In this document: piece by piece, positions 9,400-18,266 of the stretch | Position numbering within the stretch: the stretch's first letter is position 1 | Layout of the letters: each line of letters opens with the position of its first letter | Assembly (NCBI RefSeq): GCF_037137075.1 | Contig: NZ_JBBBNV010000005.1 | Coordinates: 113,640 to 177,639, forward strand | DNA: 64,000 nucleotides | Reading direction: 5' to 3' | DNA from: JBBBNV01 sp037137075 | Lineage (GTDB): Bacteria; Bacillota; Bacilli; Paenibacillales; NBRC-103111 | Notes under the pieces: generated by a model | Told to the model about the DNA's origin: nothing | What the model saw: the letters and a program-made list of their open reading frames with translations, nothing else | Database searches by the model: none | Program-made: the position numbers and the translations under genes

Positions 9400-10271
9400 T
9401 ACGCAGACGCAGGCCCGGTGCGGTCGCCGTGAGGCAGCTGGAAGGCTCTGTTTTTATTGCGCCTTGGATTTTCGGCTTTCTTGTTTTTATCGCTTTTCCG
9501 CTCGGCTATTCCTTATCTATGAGCTTTCAGCGGGTCAAAATTACTGCAGGCGGCATCGAGACTACGCCGGTCGGCCTGCAGTATTACCGTGAGATTCTGC
9601 TTGCTGACGGTGGCCTGCTCTACAACGATCTGCTGCCTTTTTTGCGCCAGGTGGTCATCATGATTCCGGTTATCGTGGTGTTCTCGCTGCTTGTCGCTAT
9701 TTTGCTGAATCAGCGTTTTCTCGGACGCGGTTTTTTCCGGGCTGTATTTTTCCTGCCGGTCATCTTCTCGACGGGACAAATCATTCAGGAGTTCATCACG
9801 CAGGGGGAAGGCACGCTCGGGTTTGTGGAGGAGATGGATTTGGGCGGGCTCATTACGACGTATTTGCCGTCGAGCTGGGCCGTGCCAATGGTTAATATTA
9901 TCAGCTCGTTCGTGCTGGTGCTGTGGTATTCCGGGGTGCAGATTTTGCTGTTTCTGGCCGGCCGGCAGACGATTGCCAAATCCGTCTATGAAGCCGCCCG
10001 GATCGACGGTGCCGACCCTTGGGCGACCTTTTGGAAAATTACGCTGCCCGGTATGACGCCGTTCATTGGGCTGAATTTGATTTATACAGTGGTCGACTTG
10101 TTTACGTTTCCGTCCAACCCGATTATTTCGAAGGTCAATACGCAAAACTACGGCTTATCCAGCGCCCTTGCCTGGATTTACTTTCTCATTGTGCTGCTGT
10201 TTCTGGGGCTGGTTTTCTTCATCTTCAACCGGGCGACAAGGACGGGCGGAGCAAAACGCCATGTACGTTAA
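9396..10271 (+). CDS. Sugar ABC transporter permease (MalF-like), second pair
   Basis: A 291-residue permease whose ATG overlaps the stop of the DUF5696 gene (ATGA). Hydrophobic segments start near residue 22 (FIAPWIFGFLVFIAFPLGYS). The EAA loop is EAARIDGADPWATFWKITLPG near residue 195. It begins a second permease pair in the same operon, distinct in sequence from the first pair, so the operon encodes either two transporters or one transporter plus a paralogue recruited for another step. No second binding-protein gene accompanies it. Confidence 0.9.
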   Translation: MIRRRRPGAVAVRQLEGSVFIAPWIFGFLVFIAFPLGYSLSMSFQRVKITAGGIETTPVGLQYYREILLADGGLLYNDLLPFLRQVVIMIPVIVVFSLLVAILLNQRFLGRGFFRAVFFLPVIFSTGQIIQEFITQGEGTLGFVEEMDLGGLITTYLPSSWAVPMVNIISSFVLVLWYSGVQILLFLAGRQTIAKSVYEAARIDGADPWATFWKITLPGMTPFIGLNLIYTVVDLFTFPSNPIISKVNTQNYGLSSALAWIYFLIVLLFLGLVFFIFNRATRTGGAKRHVR

Positions 10272-10382
10272 ACGAATGCAACCTGGGCAAACAAGCCGGA
10301 AACAAGGGGAGAAAAGAATACTTGTTCGGAATGGAACGCCGTCAAAGCTTACGTGCAATGGATTAGGAAGGAGGCAAAAGCT

Positions 10383-11351
10383 ATGGAACGAGTCATCCGG
10401 AAGTTCAAGGGCGATTTGCTGAGCCGAAACGGATTGCGGCGCAATTCGGTCAGGGCCGCCAGATGGATCGTTGGCCGGGAGGCGGACAAAGGGCTTATTT
10501 TTAAGCTGTTCCTGTATTTGATCCTCATCGATACGGCGTTTATTTACATGAAGCCGATATTGTATATGATCTCGACGATGGTGAAGGACGGCGCCAGCTT
10601 GCTGGACCCTGCTGTGGTATGGGTTCCCCGGACTTTGTACTGGGGGCATCTGCTGGAAGCGTTCCGGCTGCTGAAATATCCGAGCGGTCTTTTGATCAGT
10701 ACGATTGTGTCGGTTTCTGTGGCCTGTCTGCAGGTGATTGCCTGCGCCGTCGCTGGGTTTGCGTTTGCCCGGCTCGATTTTCCGTTCAAACGGTTTTGGC
10801 TGGTGTGCCTTCTGTTTGCTTTTGTGATGCCGCCCCAGGTGACGATTCTGCCGTCCATCCTGATGTTCAAGGAAGCGGGCTGGATTAACACGTATTTGCC
10901 CCTGATTGTACCAGCCGTGTTCGGGCATGGCTTGAAGGGAGCCTTGTTTGTCATTATTTTCCGTCAATTTTTCAGCACGCTGCCGAAGGAGCTGGAGGAG
11001 GCCGCCCGGATCGACGGGGCGAATGTGTTCCGGATTTTCCTCCGGGTGATGCTGCCGGTCTCAACACCGGCCATTATCGTTGTGTTCCTGTTCTCGTTTG
11101 TTTGGAGCTGGAACGACTTTTATTATCCTTCCATGTACATGTTCGGCGCCAAGGAGGTTCCGCTTTCTATCAGCCTGTCCAAGCTGGCGGCGGCACTGAC
11201 GGCGGAGGAAGCTCAGGCCGGGCCGAGTATTTTTGCCGAGCCGATTAAGATGGCCGCTTCGTTCCTCATTATTTTGCCGCCCCTGATCGTGTATTCCTTC
11301 ACCCAGCGCTGGTTTGTGGAGGGAGTAGAGCGTACCGGGCTTGTCGATTAG
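10383..11351 (+). CDS. Carbohydrate ABC transporter permease (MalG-like), second pair
   Basis: A 322-residue permease. The start at 10383 is chosen because GGAAGGAGGC lies seven bases upstream; the frame extends ten codons further without a ribosome binding site. The EAA loop is EAARIDGANVFRIFLRVMLP near residue 210, and the C-terminal RWFVEGVERTGLVD tail is typical of the family. It is separated from its partner permease by 111 bases with no clear promoter. It is the last gene of the sugar operon and is followed by an inverted repeat. Confidence 0.9.
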   Translation: MERVIRKFKGDLLSRNGLRRNSVRAARWIVGREADKGLIFKLFLYLILIDTAFIYMKPILYMISTMVKDGASLLDPAVVWVPRTLYWGHLLEAFRLLKYPSGLLISTIVSVSVACLQVIACAVAGFAFARLDFPFKRFWLVCLLFAFVMPPQVTILPSILMFKEAGWINTYLPLIVPAVFGHGLKGALFVIIFRQFFSTLPKELEEAARIDGANVFRIFLRVMLPVSTPAIIVVFLFSFVWSWNDFYYPSMYMFGAKEVPLSISLSKLAAALTAEEAQAGPSIFAEPIKMAASFLIILPPLIVYSFTQRWFVEGVERTGLVD

Positions 11352-11731
11352 CAGTACAGTCCAGGCGGATGAAGGCGGCCGAAGCCTCGTTGTTTCATCC
11401 GTGTCCTTTAACGATGCGGCGTTTAGATATGGCCAGTGAAAAAAGCCAGTGAAACAATGCAGGCATCCGAATAGTTGATTCTGGTCATTGCAAGAGACAC
11501 ATAAAGGCTGGTGAAGGAGAGCCGGGATGCTTGCGGCAAACCACCTGCATACTGTTCGTTCAATCCGAGTCTGTCCGTTCCGCAGGGAGCGGGCGGACTG
11601 TTTGCCGTGATGTAAAGTGAGGTTTTGCCCCGGGCTGTAAGCTGGTTTGCAGTACGATCTTGCTGTTTGGTTTACAAATTTGTAATATAAAGGAACAAGG
11701 GCTTCATCCGCTTTACACAAGGAGGAGTGTT
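11352..11731. other. Intergenic region between sugar operon and two-component genes
   Basis: 380 bases without a gene. It holds an 8-bp inverted repeat (CGGATGAA at 11367, TTCATCCG ending at 11401) that may end the sugar operon although no T-run follows. The right end carries the promoter of the response regulator gene. Nothing else recognisable was seen. Confidence 0.6.
11660..11688 (+). promoter_or_regulatory. Promoter and 14-bp palindrome before the response regulator
   Basis: TTGCTG at 11660-11665 and TAATAT at 11683-11688 are 17 bases apart, a good sigma-A promoter. The spacer and the first bases of the -10 hold the perfect palindrome TTACAAATTTGTAA (11672-11685), a plausible operator for the downstream OmpR-type regulator itself or another repressor. 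The start codon is 44 bases further on. Confidence 0.6.
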
Positions 11732-12448
11732 ATGCATTTTTTGCTTGTGGAGGACGAACCGAAAATCCGTGAGGTGCTGACAGCCTACATCAAAAATGAA
11801 GGCTGGACCGTCGATTGCACTGCAAGCGGCACAGAGGCGCTGGAGTGGTTCCGGGAGCGGGAGTACCAGCTTGTGATTTTGGATTTAATGCTGGAGGGGC
11901 TGCCGGGGGAAGAGGTATGCGCCAACATCCGCGGCACCTCACTGGTCCCTCTTATGATGATCACGGCCAAGTCACGGGAGGCCGATACGATAGCCGGGCT
12001 CAGGCTGGGAGCCGACGACTACATCTCCAAGCCGTTCCGGGTGAAGGAGGTCATTGCCCGGATTCACGCTCTGCTGCGGCGCGCAGGCCAGAAGGAGCGA
12101 CCGGATCGGCCGGATGCGGTGCCAAGGCTCTCCTTCGATCAGGGCCGGCTTGTTCTGATGCCCGATGCGGGAACGGTGCTTGTCGACGGGCGGCAGGCCA
12201 ATCTCACGGCTACTGAATTAAAGCTGCTGAGCGTGCTGGTCTCGCGTCCAGGCCGGCTGTTCAGCCGGAATGATTTAACGTACCAGGTGCTGGGGTATAC
12301 GTTCCAGGGGGACAGCCGCTCCATCGATACCCATCTCAAAAATTTGCGCAAAAAAATTGAGCGTGACCCGCGGGAGCCCCGGTATATTTTGACGCTGGTC
12401 GGGGCCGGTTATAAGTTTGCCGCGTCCTCCGATGAAAGGGATGCCTGA
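11732..12448 (+). CDS. OmpR-family response regulator
   Basis: A 238-residue DNA-binding regulator. The ATG at 11732 follows AAGGAGGAG at ideal spacing; the frame is open further upstream but lacks a binding site. The receiver domain (about 1-115) shows the acidic pair VEDEP, phosphorylated Asp in LVILDLMLEG, the conserved Thr in MMITAKS and the Lys in SKPF. The C-terminal winged helix (about 130-235) ends in YILTLVGAGYKF. Four bases separate it from the kinase gene, which should be its partner. The position just after a sugar operon suggests, but does not prove, control of that operon. Confidence 0.92.
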   Translation: MHFLLVEDEPKIREVLTAYIKNEGWTVDCTASGTEALEWFREREYQLVILDLMLEGLPGEEVCANIRGTSLVPLMMITAKSREADTIAGLRLGADDYISKPFRVKEVIARIHALLRRAGQKERPDRPDAVPRLSFDQGRLVLMPDAGTVLVDGRQANLTATELKLLSVLVSRPGRLFSRNDLTYQVLGYTFQGDSRSIDTHLKNLRKKIERDPREPRYILTLVGAGYKFAASSDERDA

Positions 12449-12451
12449 CCG

Positions 12452-13846
12452 ATGCTGAGCCGCTTCCGCCAGATGCATGTCCTGCTGTTTGTCACGTTAA
12501 TGGGCTGCTTTTTGCTGATTTTGACAGCGATTTCATTTGTCTATGATATGAATTGGGAAAGTGTCTTCGACGCCTATCAGAATGAACAGCTGCAGATCGA
12601 AGCGTACAAAATGATGGACGATATTCGCAATGCCGGATTGACGGTCGGGCCGTACACGGAGGAGCAGGCCGTCTGGCTGACTCGCAGGGCGACCTTGTAC
12701 GGTATTTTAATCCGGTATGGGGAGGACAGGCGCCAGCCTTGGTTTGATATGTTTACCGGCTCCCAGCCCCCGGGTGAGGTCAAAATGCTGGAATTCCCGG
12801 TCGTTGCCCGCGGGGATACGAGGGGCTGGCTGCAGGTGGCCCGGCCGAAGGCAGCGGATGAGCTGGACCCGAACGTGCTCGCTTTTCAAGAATCGATGCG
12901 CGTGCGTACAACCTGGGTTTTCATTGCGGCGGCGCTGCTATCTGTGCTGGTCAGCTATGCGGCGGCCCGGCTGCTGTCCAGGCACTTAAACCGGCTGCAG
13001 GCCACGGCCTCCAAAATCCGCTTGGGCGACCGGGAGCAGCGTGCACCGCTGAAGGGGCCGGAGGAGGTGCGCCAGCTTGCCCTAACCCTGAATGAGCTGG
13101 CTTTGGAGCTGAAGAAGCAGGAGGATTGGCGGCATCACCTGATGGTGGATTTCACCCATGAGCTGCGTACTCCGTTGACCAGCATGCAATCACAGCTGGA
13201 GGCGATGCTGGACGGGATATACGAGGTTAACGTGGAGTGGCTGGAGCAAATTTATGAGGAGCTGATCCGGCTGACGCGCCTCATGCTGGATATGGAGCGC
13301 TTGTCGGAAGCGGAGGCCGCCCGGTTTACGATGAACATGAAGCGCTGCAATATGGTCGATTTGGCGGAAAGCGTGTACCGCAATTTCTCCTCCATGGCGA
13401 AGCAGAAGGGCATCCGGCTGCAGTTCGTCAACCCGTATGTTCCCTGCTACGCCCAGGCGGATCGGGACAAGCTGATTCAGGTTGTCTCCAACATTGTGTC
13501 CAATGCCATCAAATACACCCACGAAGGCGGGAGCGTTGTGCTGGCTGTGGAGTGGACGGAGGAGGAGACGCTGATTTCTTGCCGGGATAACGGCATCGGC
13601 ATTGGCGCGGAGGATTTGCCGTATGTGTTTAACCGGCTGTACCGGGCCGACAAATCCCGTTCCCGGTTTAGCGGCGGTGTCGGCATCGGCCTTTCCATCA
13701 GCAAAGCGCTGGCAGAAGCGCATGACGGCCGGATTGAGGTTAACAGCGAGCTGGGCAAGGGCTCCGAATTCCGGGTGTATATTCCTAATTTATACCGGTC
13801 TGCGGAGTCCGCCGCCCAGCTGCAGCCGCCCCGGTCAATTGGCTGA
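12452..13846 (+). CDS. Sensor histidine kinase
   Basis: A 464-residue membrane kinase, partner of the adjacent regulator. Two transmembrane segments (about 10-32 and 150-172) flank an extracytoplasmic region of about 115 residues. A HAMP linker (about 172-225) leads to the phosphoacceptor His in FTHELRTPLT near residue 234. The ATPase domain has the N box (VVSNIVSNAIKYT), G1 box (CRDNGIGIG) and G2 box (GVGIGLSIS). The sensed signal is unknown; the external domain has no recognisable fold. Confidence 0.92.
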   Translation: MLSRFRQMHVLLFVTLMGCFLLILTAISFVYDMNWESVFDAYQNEQLQIEAYKMMDDIRNAGLTVGPYTEEQAVWLTRRATLYGILIRYGEDRRQPWFDMFTGSQPPGEVKMLEFPVVARGDTRGWLQVARPKAADELDPNVLAFQESMRVRTTWVFIAAALLSVLVSYAAARLLSRHLNRLQATASKIRLGDREQRAPLKGPEEVRQLALTLNELALELKKQEDWRHHLMVDFTHELRTPLTSMQSQLEAMLDGIYEVNVEWLEQIYEELIRLTRLMLDMERLSEAEAARFTMNMKRCNMVDLAESVYRNFSSMAKQKGIRLQFVNPYVPCYAQADRDKLIQVVSNIVSNAIKYTHEGGSVVLAVEWTEEETLISCRDNGIGIGAEDLPYVFNRLYRADKSRSRFSGGVGIGLSISKALAEAHDGRIEVNSELGKGSEFRVYIPNLYRSAESAAQLQPPRSIG

Positions 13847-14030
13847 CATAGGGCGCGTGACTCCCTGCTGCGGGCGCTTACGGATTGGCGCTGCAGATGT
13901 ACAGTCCGCAGAGCTTGGCGGTGTGAAAGGGTGAAGCAGGTCTGGACTTGTTTCTCCAGTAACCGTACATATAAATCATGCTGCCAGGTCTCACATGCGG
14001 CTTCCGCCCCTGGTTACCTGCTATTAGCAA

Positions 14031-14252
14031 TTAGTGCTGGTCCGGCCCTGAGCCGATAATTGCTTTTACGCGGCCGACCTGACCGTCCTGCAGCCGGACC
14101 TTGATGCCGTGCGGGTGAGTCGGCGAATTGGTCAAAATATCGCGCACGATGCCGCGGGTGGTTTTGCCGGAACGCTGATCCTGCTTAAGTACAATATCCA
14201 CCAGCAGTCCGGGTTTGATCTGGCTGCGGGCTTGTCCTGCGTGTAGTGTCAT
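14031..14252 (-). CDS. ywbE: YwbE-family protein
   Basis: A 73-residue protein matching the small YwbE (DUF2196) family in length and in its core: KPGLLVDIVLKQDQRSGK, TRGIVRDILTNSPTHPHGIKV and GQVGRVKAI. The fold is a small beta barrel of unknown function, probably cytoplasmic. An AAGGAGATGG ribosome binding site precedes the ATG on the minus strand, and a TATAAT-like -10 (14322-14327 reversed) lies further upstream. It is a single-gene unit. Confidence 0.85.
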   Translation of the reverse strand: MTLHAGQARSQIKPGLLVDIVLKQDQRSGKTTRGIVRDILTNSPTHPHGIKVRLQDGQVGRVKAIIGSGPDQH

Positions 14253-14574
14253 GGTTTATCCATCTCCTTCAAAGTGTGAAAAGCCGCCTCCTGCCGGAAC
14301 GGCGTTTTCTCGGTTTTCCTTATTATACGATAAAATGACGCTGGCCTATGATTGGAGGACACGTGGCTGATTTCCGTCATGCTCCAACGCACAGGAAGAC
14401 GGACGTGTGCTTTGATCTACGAGGTTTTCCGTCGAGCCCAACGTTATACTTATACTGCGCGCGATATAGAATTTTTTCTTAAAGCTGGCCTGCCCGTATT
14501 ATTGGACCGATTTGTGGCTGGAAGCGCGCCTAGGCCGGATGGCTTAGATCCTTATACGTTTTCTTTTAACGTAA

Positions 14575-14585
14575 TGTGGTATAAT
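14575..14585 (+). promoter_or_regulatory. Extended -10 promoter that sets the start of the next gene
   Basis: TGGTATAAT at 14577-14585 is a consensus extended -10 element. It lies inside the upstream extension of the open frame that runs from 14352, so the coding start of the next gene should be downstream at 14631 and not at 14352. Confidence 0.6.
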
Positions 14586-14630
14586 GGGCACTACATATTT
14601 TGTTTGTTGAAGGGAGTATTTTACCCCAGT

Positions 14631-15137
14631 ATGCTGACATTTGAACAAAAGCTGGCCATTATTGAGACCTTCCCGGAGCTGGACCGCAGGCAAGTCTCGC
14701 TGGGCCGCATCAATTTTCATTACGAGCAAAGCGTTCACGAGAAAAAAACAGTTGTCTACCACCTTCATCCGAACGGCAACGGATTCGTCTATGCGGGCCT
14801 CCTGCCTGATGTTGAAACCGATGACCGGGGGATGGTTAACATCCGGGAATACGAAGCGGACGATTTGCGTGAGCTTATTCGGGCCTCCATTCAGTCCTTG
14901 TCCCTTCAAACGGATGAAAATGCGGGAGGCGAGCCTGCCGCAGCAGAAGCTGATACTGAAGAAGAACAACAGCCTGTTCAGGAAGAGCAGTGGGTGAATA
15001 CCGAGCATGCTCAGCTCCGGCTTGTGCTTGAAGAAGAGATGTGGTACGTCTATGCCGGCCTGAATCTGGACAGCGCCTTCGACACCTATGAAGAAGCGGT
15101 TGACTATTTGCGTGAAGAAGGCTTTTCCCGTAAGTAA
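14631..15137 (+). CDS. Conserved hypothetical protein
   Basis: A 168-residue acidic soluble protein that I do not recognise by function. The start at 14631 is preferred because a consensus extended -10 lies 46 bases upstream and GAAGGGAG precedes it; the open frame extends back to 14352 but its composition there is not protein-like. The N-terminal part (LGRINFHYEQSVHEKKTVVYHLHPNGNGFVYAG) looks like a conserved beta-rich domain. A Glu/Gln-rich linker near residue 105-125 joins it to a short C-terminal domain that resembles the first part (VLEEEMWYVYAGLNLDSAF). No signal peptide or membrane segment is present. A hairpin terminator follows. Confidence 0.65.
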   Translation: MLTFEQKLAIIETFPELDRRQVSLGRINFHYEQSVHEKKTVVYHLHPNGNGFVYAGLLPDVETDDRGMVNIREYEADDLRELIRASIQSLSLQTDENAGGEPAAAEADTEEEQQPVQEEQWVNTEHAQLRLVLEEEMWYVYAGLNLDSAFDTYEEAVDYLREEGFSRK

Positions 15138-15162
15138 GAGCACCGGTCAGACACGAAGCGAA

Positions 15163-15186
15163 AGTCCGGGAATCCGGGCTTTTTTG
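15163..15186 (+). terminator. Rho-independent terminator
   Basis: AGTCCGG pairs with CCGGGCT around a four-base loop, followed by a run of T. It ends the 14631 gene. Confidence 0.75.
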
Positions 15187-15253
15187 CTGTGTTTAAATTT
15201 GAGAGAAGGCGAGCAGCCAGAATAACTGCTGGAATATTTGCTGGAAGCTTAGC

Positions 15254-15930
15254 AAGATGGGGACATATGTGATCGGCATGGTCAAGAACGACAACAAGCG
15301 CTATCTCGTGAACGGGCAGCGGCTCAGCCTGAAGGAACTATTCGCCGTCGCCCCGCGTGTCGAAGGGGAGAATCGCAACTTCCTTCGGTTTAACTGAACC
15401 TCGCTCGCCCCAGGAGTCCTGGTGGTAACCGTGTTTGTCCGCCATCATTCCAAGAACAACGAATGGCTGGCGCTTCTTTCAACCGACCTGAGCCTGACGG
15501 CCTCGGACATCATCCGCATTTACCGGATGCGCTGGGACATTGAAGTATTCTTCAAGTGCACCAAATCGCTGCTGCCGCTGCAAAAGGAAATTCCAAGGCC
15601 GTTCGTACGAGTTGATCATCAGTCATACGACCGTTGTGTTCTCGCGCTATATTCTGCTCGCTTGGCAGCTTCGGCAAAGTACGAATGCCCGTTCGTTTGG
15701 TGGTCTGTTTTATTTGCTTTGCGACGAAGCGGGCACGCTCGACTGGGCTTGACTCCTGCAGCAACTGGTCGATTTGCTCTATGAAGTCGTTACCAAAGCC
15801 GGGCTCTCTTTCAACGTCAACTCCAGCAGTGGATCTCAGCTTTACCCAATTACATCCAGGCTTATCTACCAATTTCATGCTGCGAAAGTTGAGTTCGTAA
15901 TTCACTTTTCTGTTCACCTAATAAACCTGA
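15254..15930 (+). pseudogene. Decayed IS4-family transposase
   Basis: A broken DDE transposase spread over three frames. The first piece (from 15254) reads VIGMVKNDNKRYLVNG and LKELFAVAPR up to a stop at 15396. The next piece (from 15422) reads VTVFVRHHSKNNEWLALLST and IYRMRWDIEVFFK, where the Glu of the YREK-like motif of IS4 elements is still visible. After a frameshift near 15590 it continues as SHTTVVFSRYILLAWQLRQS and GGLFYLLCDEAGTLDWA, then shifts again to LVDLLYEVVTKAGLSFNVNS. At least two frameshifts and an N-terminal loss make it inactive. No terminal inverted repeats were identified. It borders the putative nuclease gene. Confidence 0.8.
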
Positions 15931-15999
15931 CCTGCTCCAGCGATTCGTCTGCTTTCCAGCAGATGGGCGAAGGGATATGAGGTATTCAAATGAGATAAC

Positions 16000-16044
16000 A
16001 AAAAGCAAGGTCATCAGCAGCCGGGCGGGTTGACTTTGCTTTTT
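16000..16044. terminator. Bidirectional terminator between IS relic and nuclease gene
   Basis: AAAAAGCAAGGTCA (16000-16013) pairs with TGACTTTGCTTTTT (16031-16044). With A and T runs on both sides it can stop transcription from either direction. It lies just after the stop of the minus-strand nuclease gene. Confidence 0.8.
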
Positions 16045-16052
16045 GTGTTAAC

Positions 16053-18017
16053 TTAATGCGTAATCCTTTTCCTATGATAAGCGATTACTTTCCTCACCCA
16101 CTCTTGTTTGGCGTAGCGGATGCCCCCTTTATTTTTTTTTCTATCCAATACGTTCTTTCCTACGATACGCTGGTATTTTTTCCTAAATAAATTTTTCTTT
16201 ATTTTTAGCGGCTTTAACTCATTTTCCAACAGCGATCTATTATTGCCTCTTGCTTTTTTGATTCGCGCGCTGATCGAAACATACTTGTCATTATCCGCTG
16301 TAGCCATTCTCAAGCTGTCGTCTGTTATGGTATTGAAACGGTTCACGAATTGCTGCGCCGTCTGGTTCATTCGCTGCCGCTCCTCCCGATTGTTCAGGAT
16401 TTGCATGAGGACAGATTTTTGCTGTTTTAAAGTAAGGATAGCCTTTTGTAGGACCGCGGGATCTGTGGTGCTGTCAAAGTGGGTTTTGTCGATTTCTTCG
16501 TACTTCTTACTCTCTTCGACCAGGTTGCTTTCGTCCGTCGATTTCACGTTGTATAGCTCCGTTAAGCGCTCATATACGCTCTGAAGATCGATATAGGCCG
16601 CTTCTCCTTGATTTTCCGACCATTGTCCAATGAAATGGCTAAGGTGCTCTTCCTCCATATCGGTCGCCTTTTGTTCCAGCGCCACGGCAGGGTCGCATAT
16701 CACCGCGGTAGGGGCTTCGGTGATGCTGTTGATTTTCTGATAGATTGCCTGGTTCTGCAGCTTAAGGGCATGAATTAGATCTATGCCCGTCACCTCGGCA
16801 GCTAACCCTTTGGATACGTCTCCGTAGTCCGCTACCTGATTCGCATAGCCGCTAATCCATTGGGAGGAAGGAGATGTGTTCTTTAGGAAGTCGGTCGGCA
16901 GCTGCTGAAACATGGAGAAGTGAATGCCTTGGATACCGGTCGTATCGGTCAGGCTCGTGTTTACATCATGATCGGCCTCGGCGCCTTTTCCGTCGGAATA
17001 CTTCAGATGAAAGCGCGCGGAGGTCGATTCATCGTAGTAATTCAGCTCGGCCTCGTTCATGGCCGCCGAGTACTGCTTGTAGGAGGAGCCATCCTTTTTA
17101 ACGGGATTGCCGAATTGACCCTTTACCAGCTTCGCGTCGGCATCCCATTTGTAGGGCACGCGCACCGGTACCTGGATTTCCCACGGTTTATTGGAATCGA
17201 TGGCAGTCAGCACGCCAAGGCCCAGCAGTTGATCCTGGTCCACACTGAAATTAAGCTGATCGTATCTGACATCGACGGTATAGTCGTAGACCGTACCGAT
17301 ATCCGCCTCGCGGAGCATTTGTTCGATGGTGTTATTATAGGCCTGCTGGTTGTTGATGGTATCCTGCGGCGCCACGTTCCATTCATTATCCGCCTCTGGT
17401 CCGCGTACAATCTGATAGCCTATGAGATGGCCGCCGTTATACGTTGTCTTACGGCCGAAGCGATTGCCCTCGCGAAGCTGCATTTCCTCGTAGCCCAGAT
17501 TTCCGATGGCCGTCACTTCCTGACTGTCCTGGCGGTCCTTGGCCGAGCCCGATTTCTTCACGCGTGCCGTTACGCTGTGCGGACGGTCGCAGGTGGCGCC
17601 CAATTTATTCGTATACTGAAACCAGTTATCGTTGACGTTCGCTCCGTAGGTGTGCTTAATGACGCCATAGAACGTAGGCAAGCCGGAATCGGCGGACACG
17701 GAGGTGAACTTGCCGTCATCGCCCTCAGCTGTTTTCAGATCGTCGACAGTGTAATCCTGCTTGTAGCTCGATTCCATCTTGTTAAAGCTTGCTTGTGCGA
17801 CAGGCTGGGAGGCAGAGCTTGTACCGCTGTCGCCAGACAGGGAGCTGCGCAAATAGTTCGCAGTCGCCCGGTTGCCGTAGGCGCGGGACATTTGCAATAA
17901 CCCTGCGGCAGCATAGGAAGCGGGTGGTACGGAGCTGACCCGCCGGGCATTCGTATGGCTTACGCCGGATTTACCTCTCCCGGAGGAGGATTGTGATTTT
18001 GCCGAATGATTTTTCAA
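16053..18017 (-). CDS. Putative DNA/RNA non-specific endonuclease with effector-like N terminus
   Basis: A 654-residue protein starting at TTG; the upstream ATG is in another frame. There is no signal peptide. Residues about 38-58 (AGLLQMSRAYGNRATANYL) resemble the short Leu-Gln..GNR-type motif found at the N terminus of DUF4157-type effectors of extracellular contractile injection systems. Residues about 190-250 carry GGHLIGYQIVRGPEADNEWN and VAPQDTINNQQAYNNTIEQM, which match the layout of the NUC1/Endonuclea_NS_2 nuclease fold, with GGH in place of the usual RGH and an Asn-rich metal-binding helix. The C-terminal 250 residues are helical and end in a very basic tail. It stands alone beside a transposase relic with no obvious immunity gene. 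Toxin or effector activity is inference. Confidence 0.6.
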   Translation of the reverse strand: MKNHSAKSQSSSGRGKSGVSHTNARRVSSVPPASYAAAGLLQMSRAYGNRATANYLRSSLSGDSGTSSASQPVAQASFNKMESSYKQDYTVDDLKTAEGDDGKFTSVSADSGLPTFYGVIKHTYGANVNDNWFQYTNKLGATCDRPHSVTARVKKSGSAKDRQDSQEVTAIGNLGYEEMQLREGNRFGRKTTYNGGHLIGYQIVRGPEADNEWNVAPQDTINNQQAYNNTIEQMLREADIGTVYDYTVDVRYDQLNFSVDQDQLLGLGVLTAIDSNKPWEIQVPVRVPYKWDADAKLVKGQFGNPVKKDGSSYKQYSAAMNEAELNYYDESTSARFHLKYSDGKGAEADHDVNTSLTDTTGIQGIHFSMFQQLPTDFLKNTSPSSQWISGYANQVADYGDVSKGLAAEVTGIDLIHALKLQNQAIYQKINSITEAPTAVICDPAVALEQKATDMEEEHLSHFIGQWSENQGEAAYIDLQSVYERLTELYNVKSTDESNLVEESKKYEEIDKTHFDSTTDPAVLQKAILTLKQQKSVLMQILNNREERQRMNQTAQQFVNRFNTITDDSLRMATADNDKYVSISARIKKARGNNRSLLENELKPLKIKKNLFRKKYQRIVGKNVLDRKKNKGGIRYAKQEWVRKVIAYHRKRITH

Positions 18018-18059
18018 TCGCAGCCGTTCCCTTCATTGCACTATCGCCATGATTTAACA

Positions 18060-18093
18060 ATTATATTGTAGCTTGAACCTGGGCGGCTTGGAA
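18060..18093 (-). promoter_or_regulatory. Possible promoter of the putative nuclease gene
   Basis: On the minus strand TTCCAA (18093-18088) and TACAAT (18070-18065) are 17 bases apart, with an overlapping TATAAT (18065-18060) directly after. The region is AT-rich and about 45 bases upstream of the TTG start. Confidence 0.4.
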
Positions 18094-18266
18094 AGATGAA
18101 TTGCTTCTATCCGTTGGAAGAAAAATCTCGGAGGGAAAACAGGAAATACCATTGGCAATAGAGAAGAAAACAGGGACCGGATGTGGTAAAGCATAGCGGT
18201 AACGCTTCGCTTCTTGATAATCTATGGCTGATACGCTGCCGCGTTCTGCTGGAAAGGTGGAGGGGA

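Noticed and set aside
14352..14630. Upstream extension of the hypothetical protein gene
   Set aside because: A consensus extended -10 promoter lies inside it and the composition is not protein-like, so the start is set at 14631.
16920..17900. 326-codon open frame on the plus strand opposite the nuclease gene
   Set aside because: It has no ribosome binding site and no domain, and the minus-strand frame is longer with recognisable motifs.
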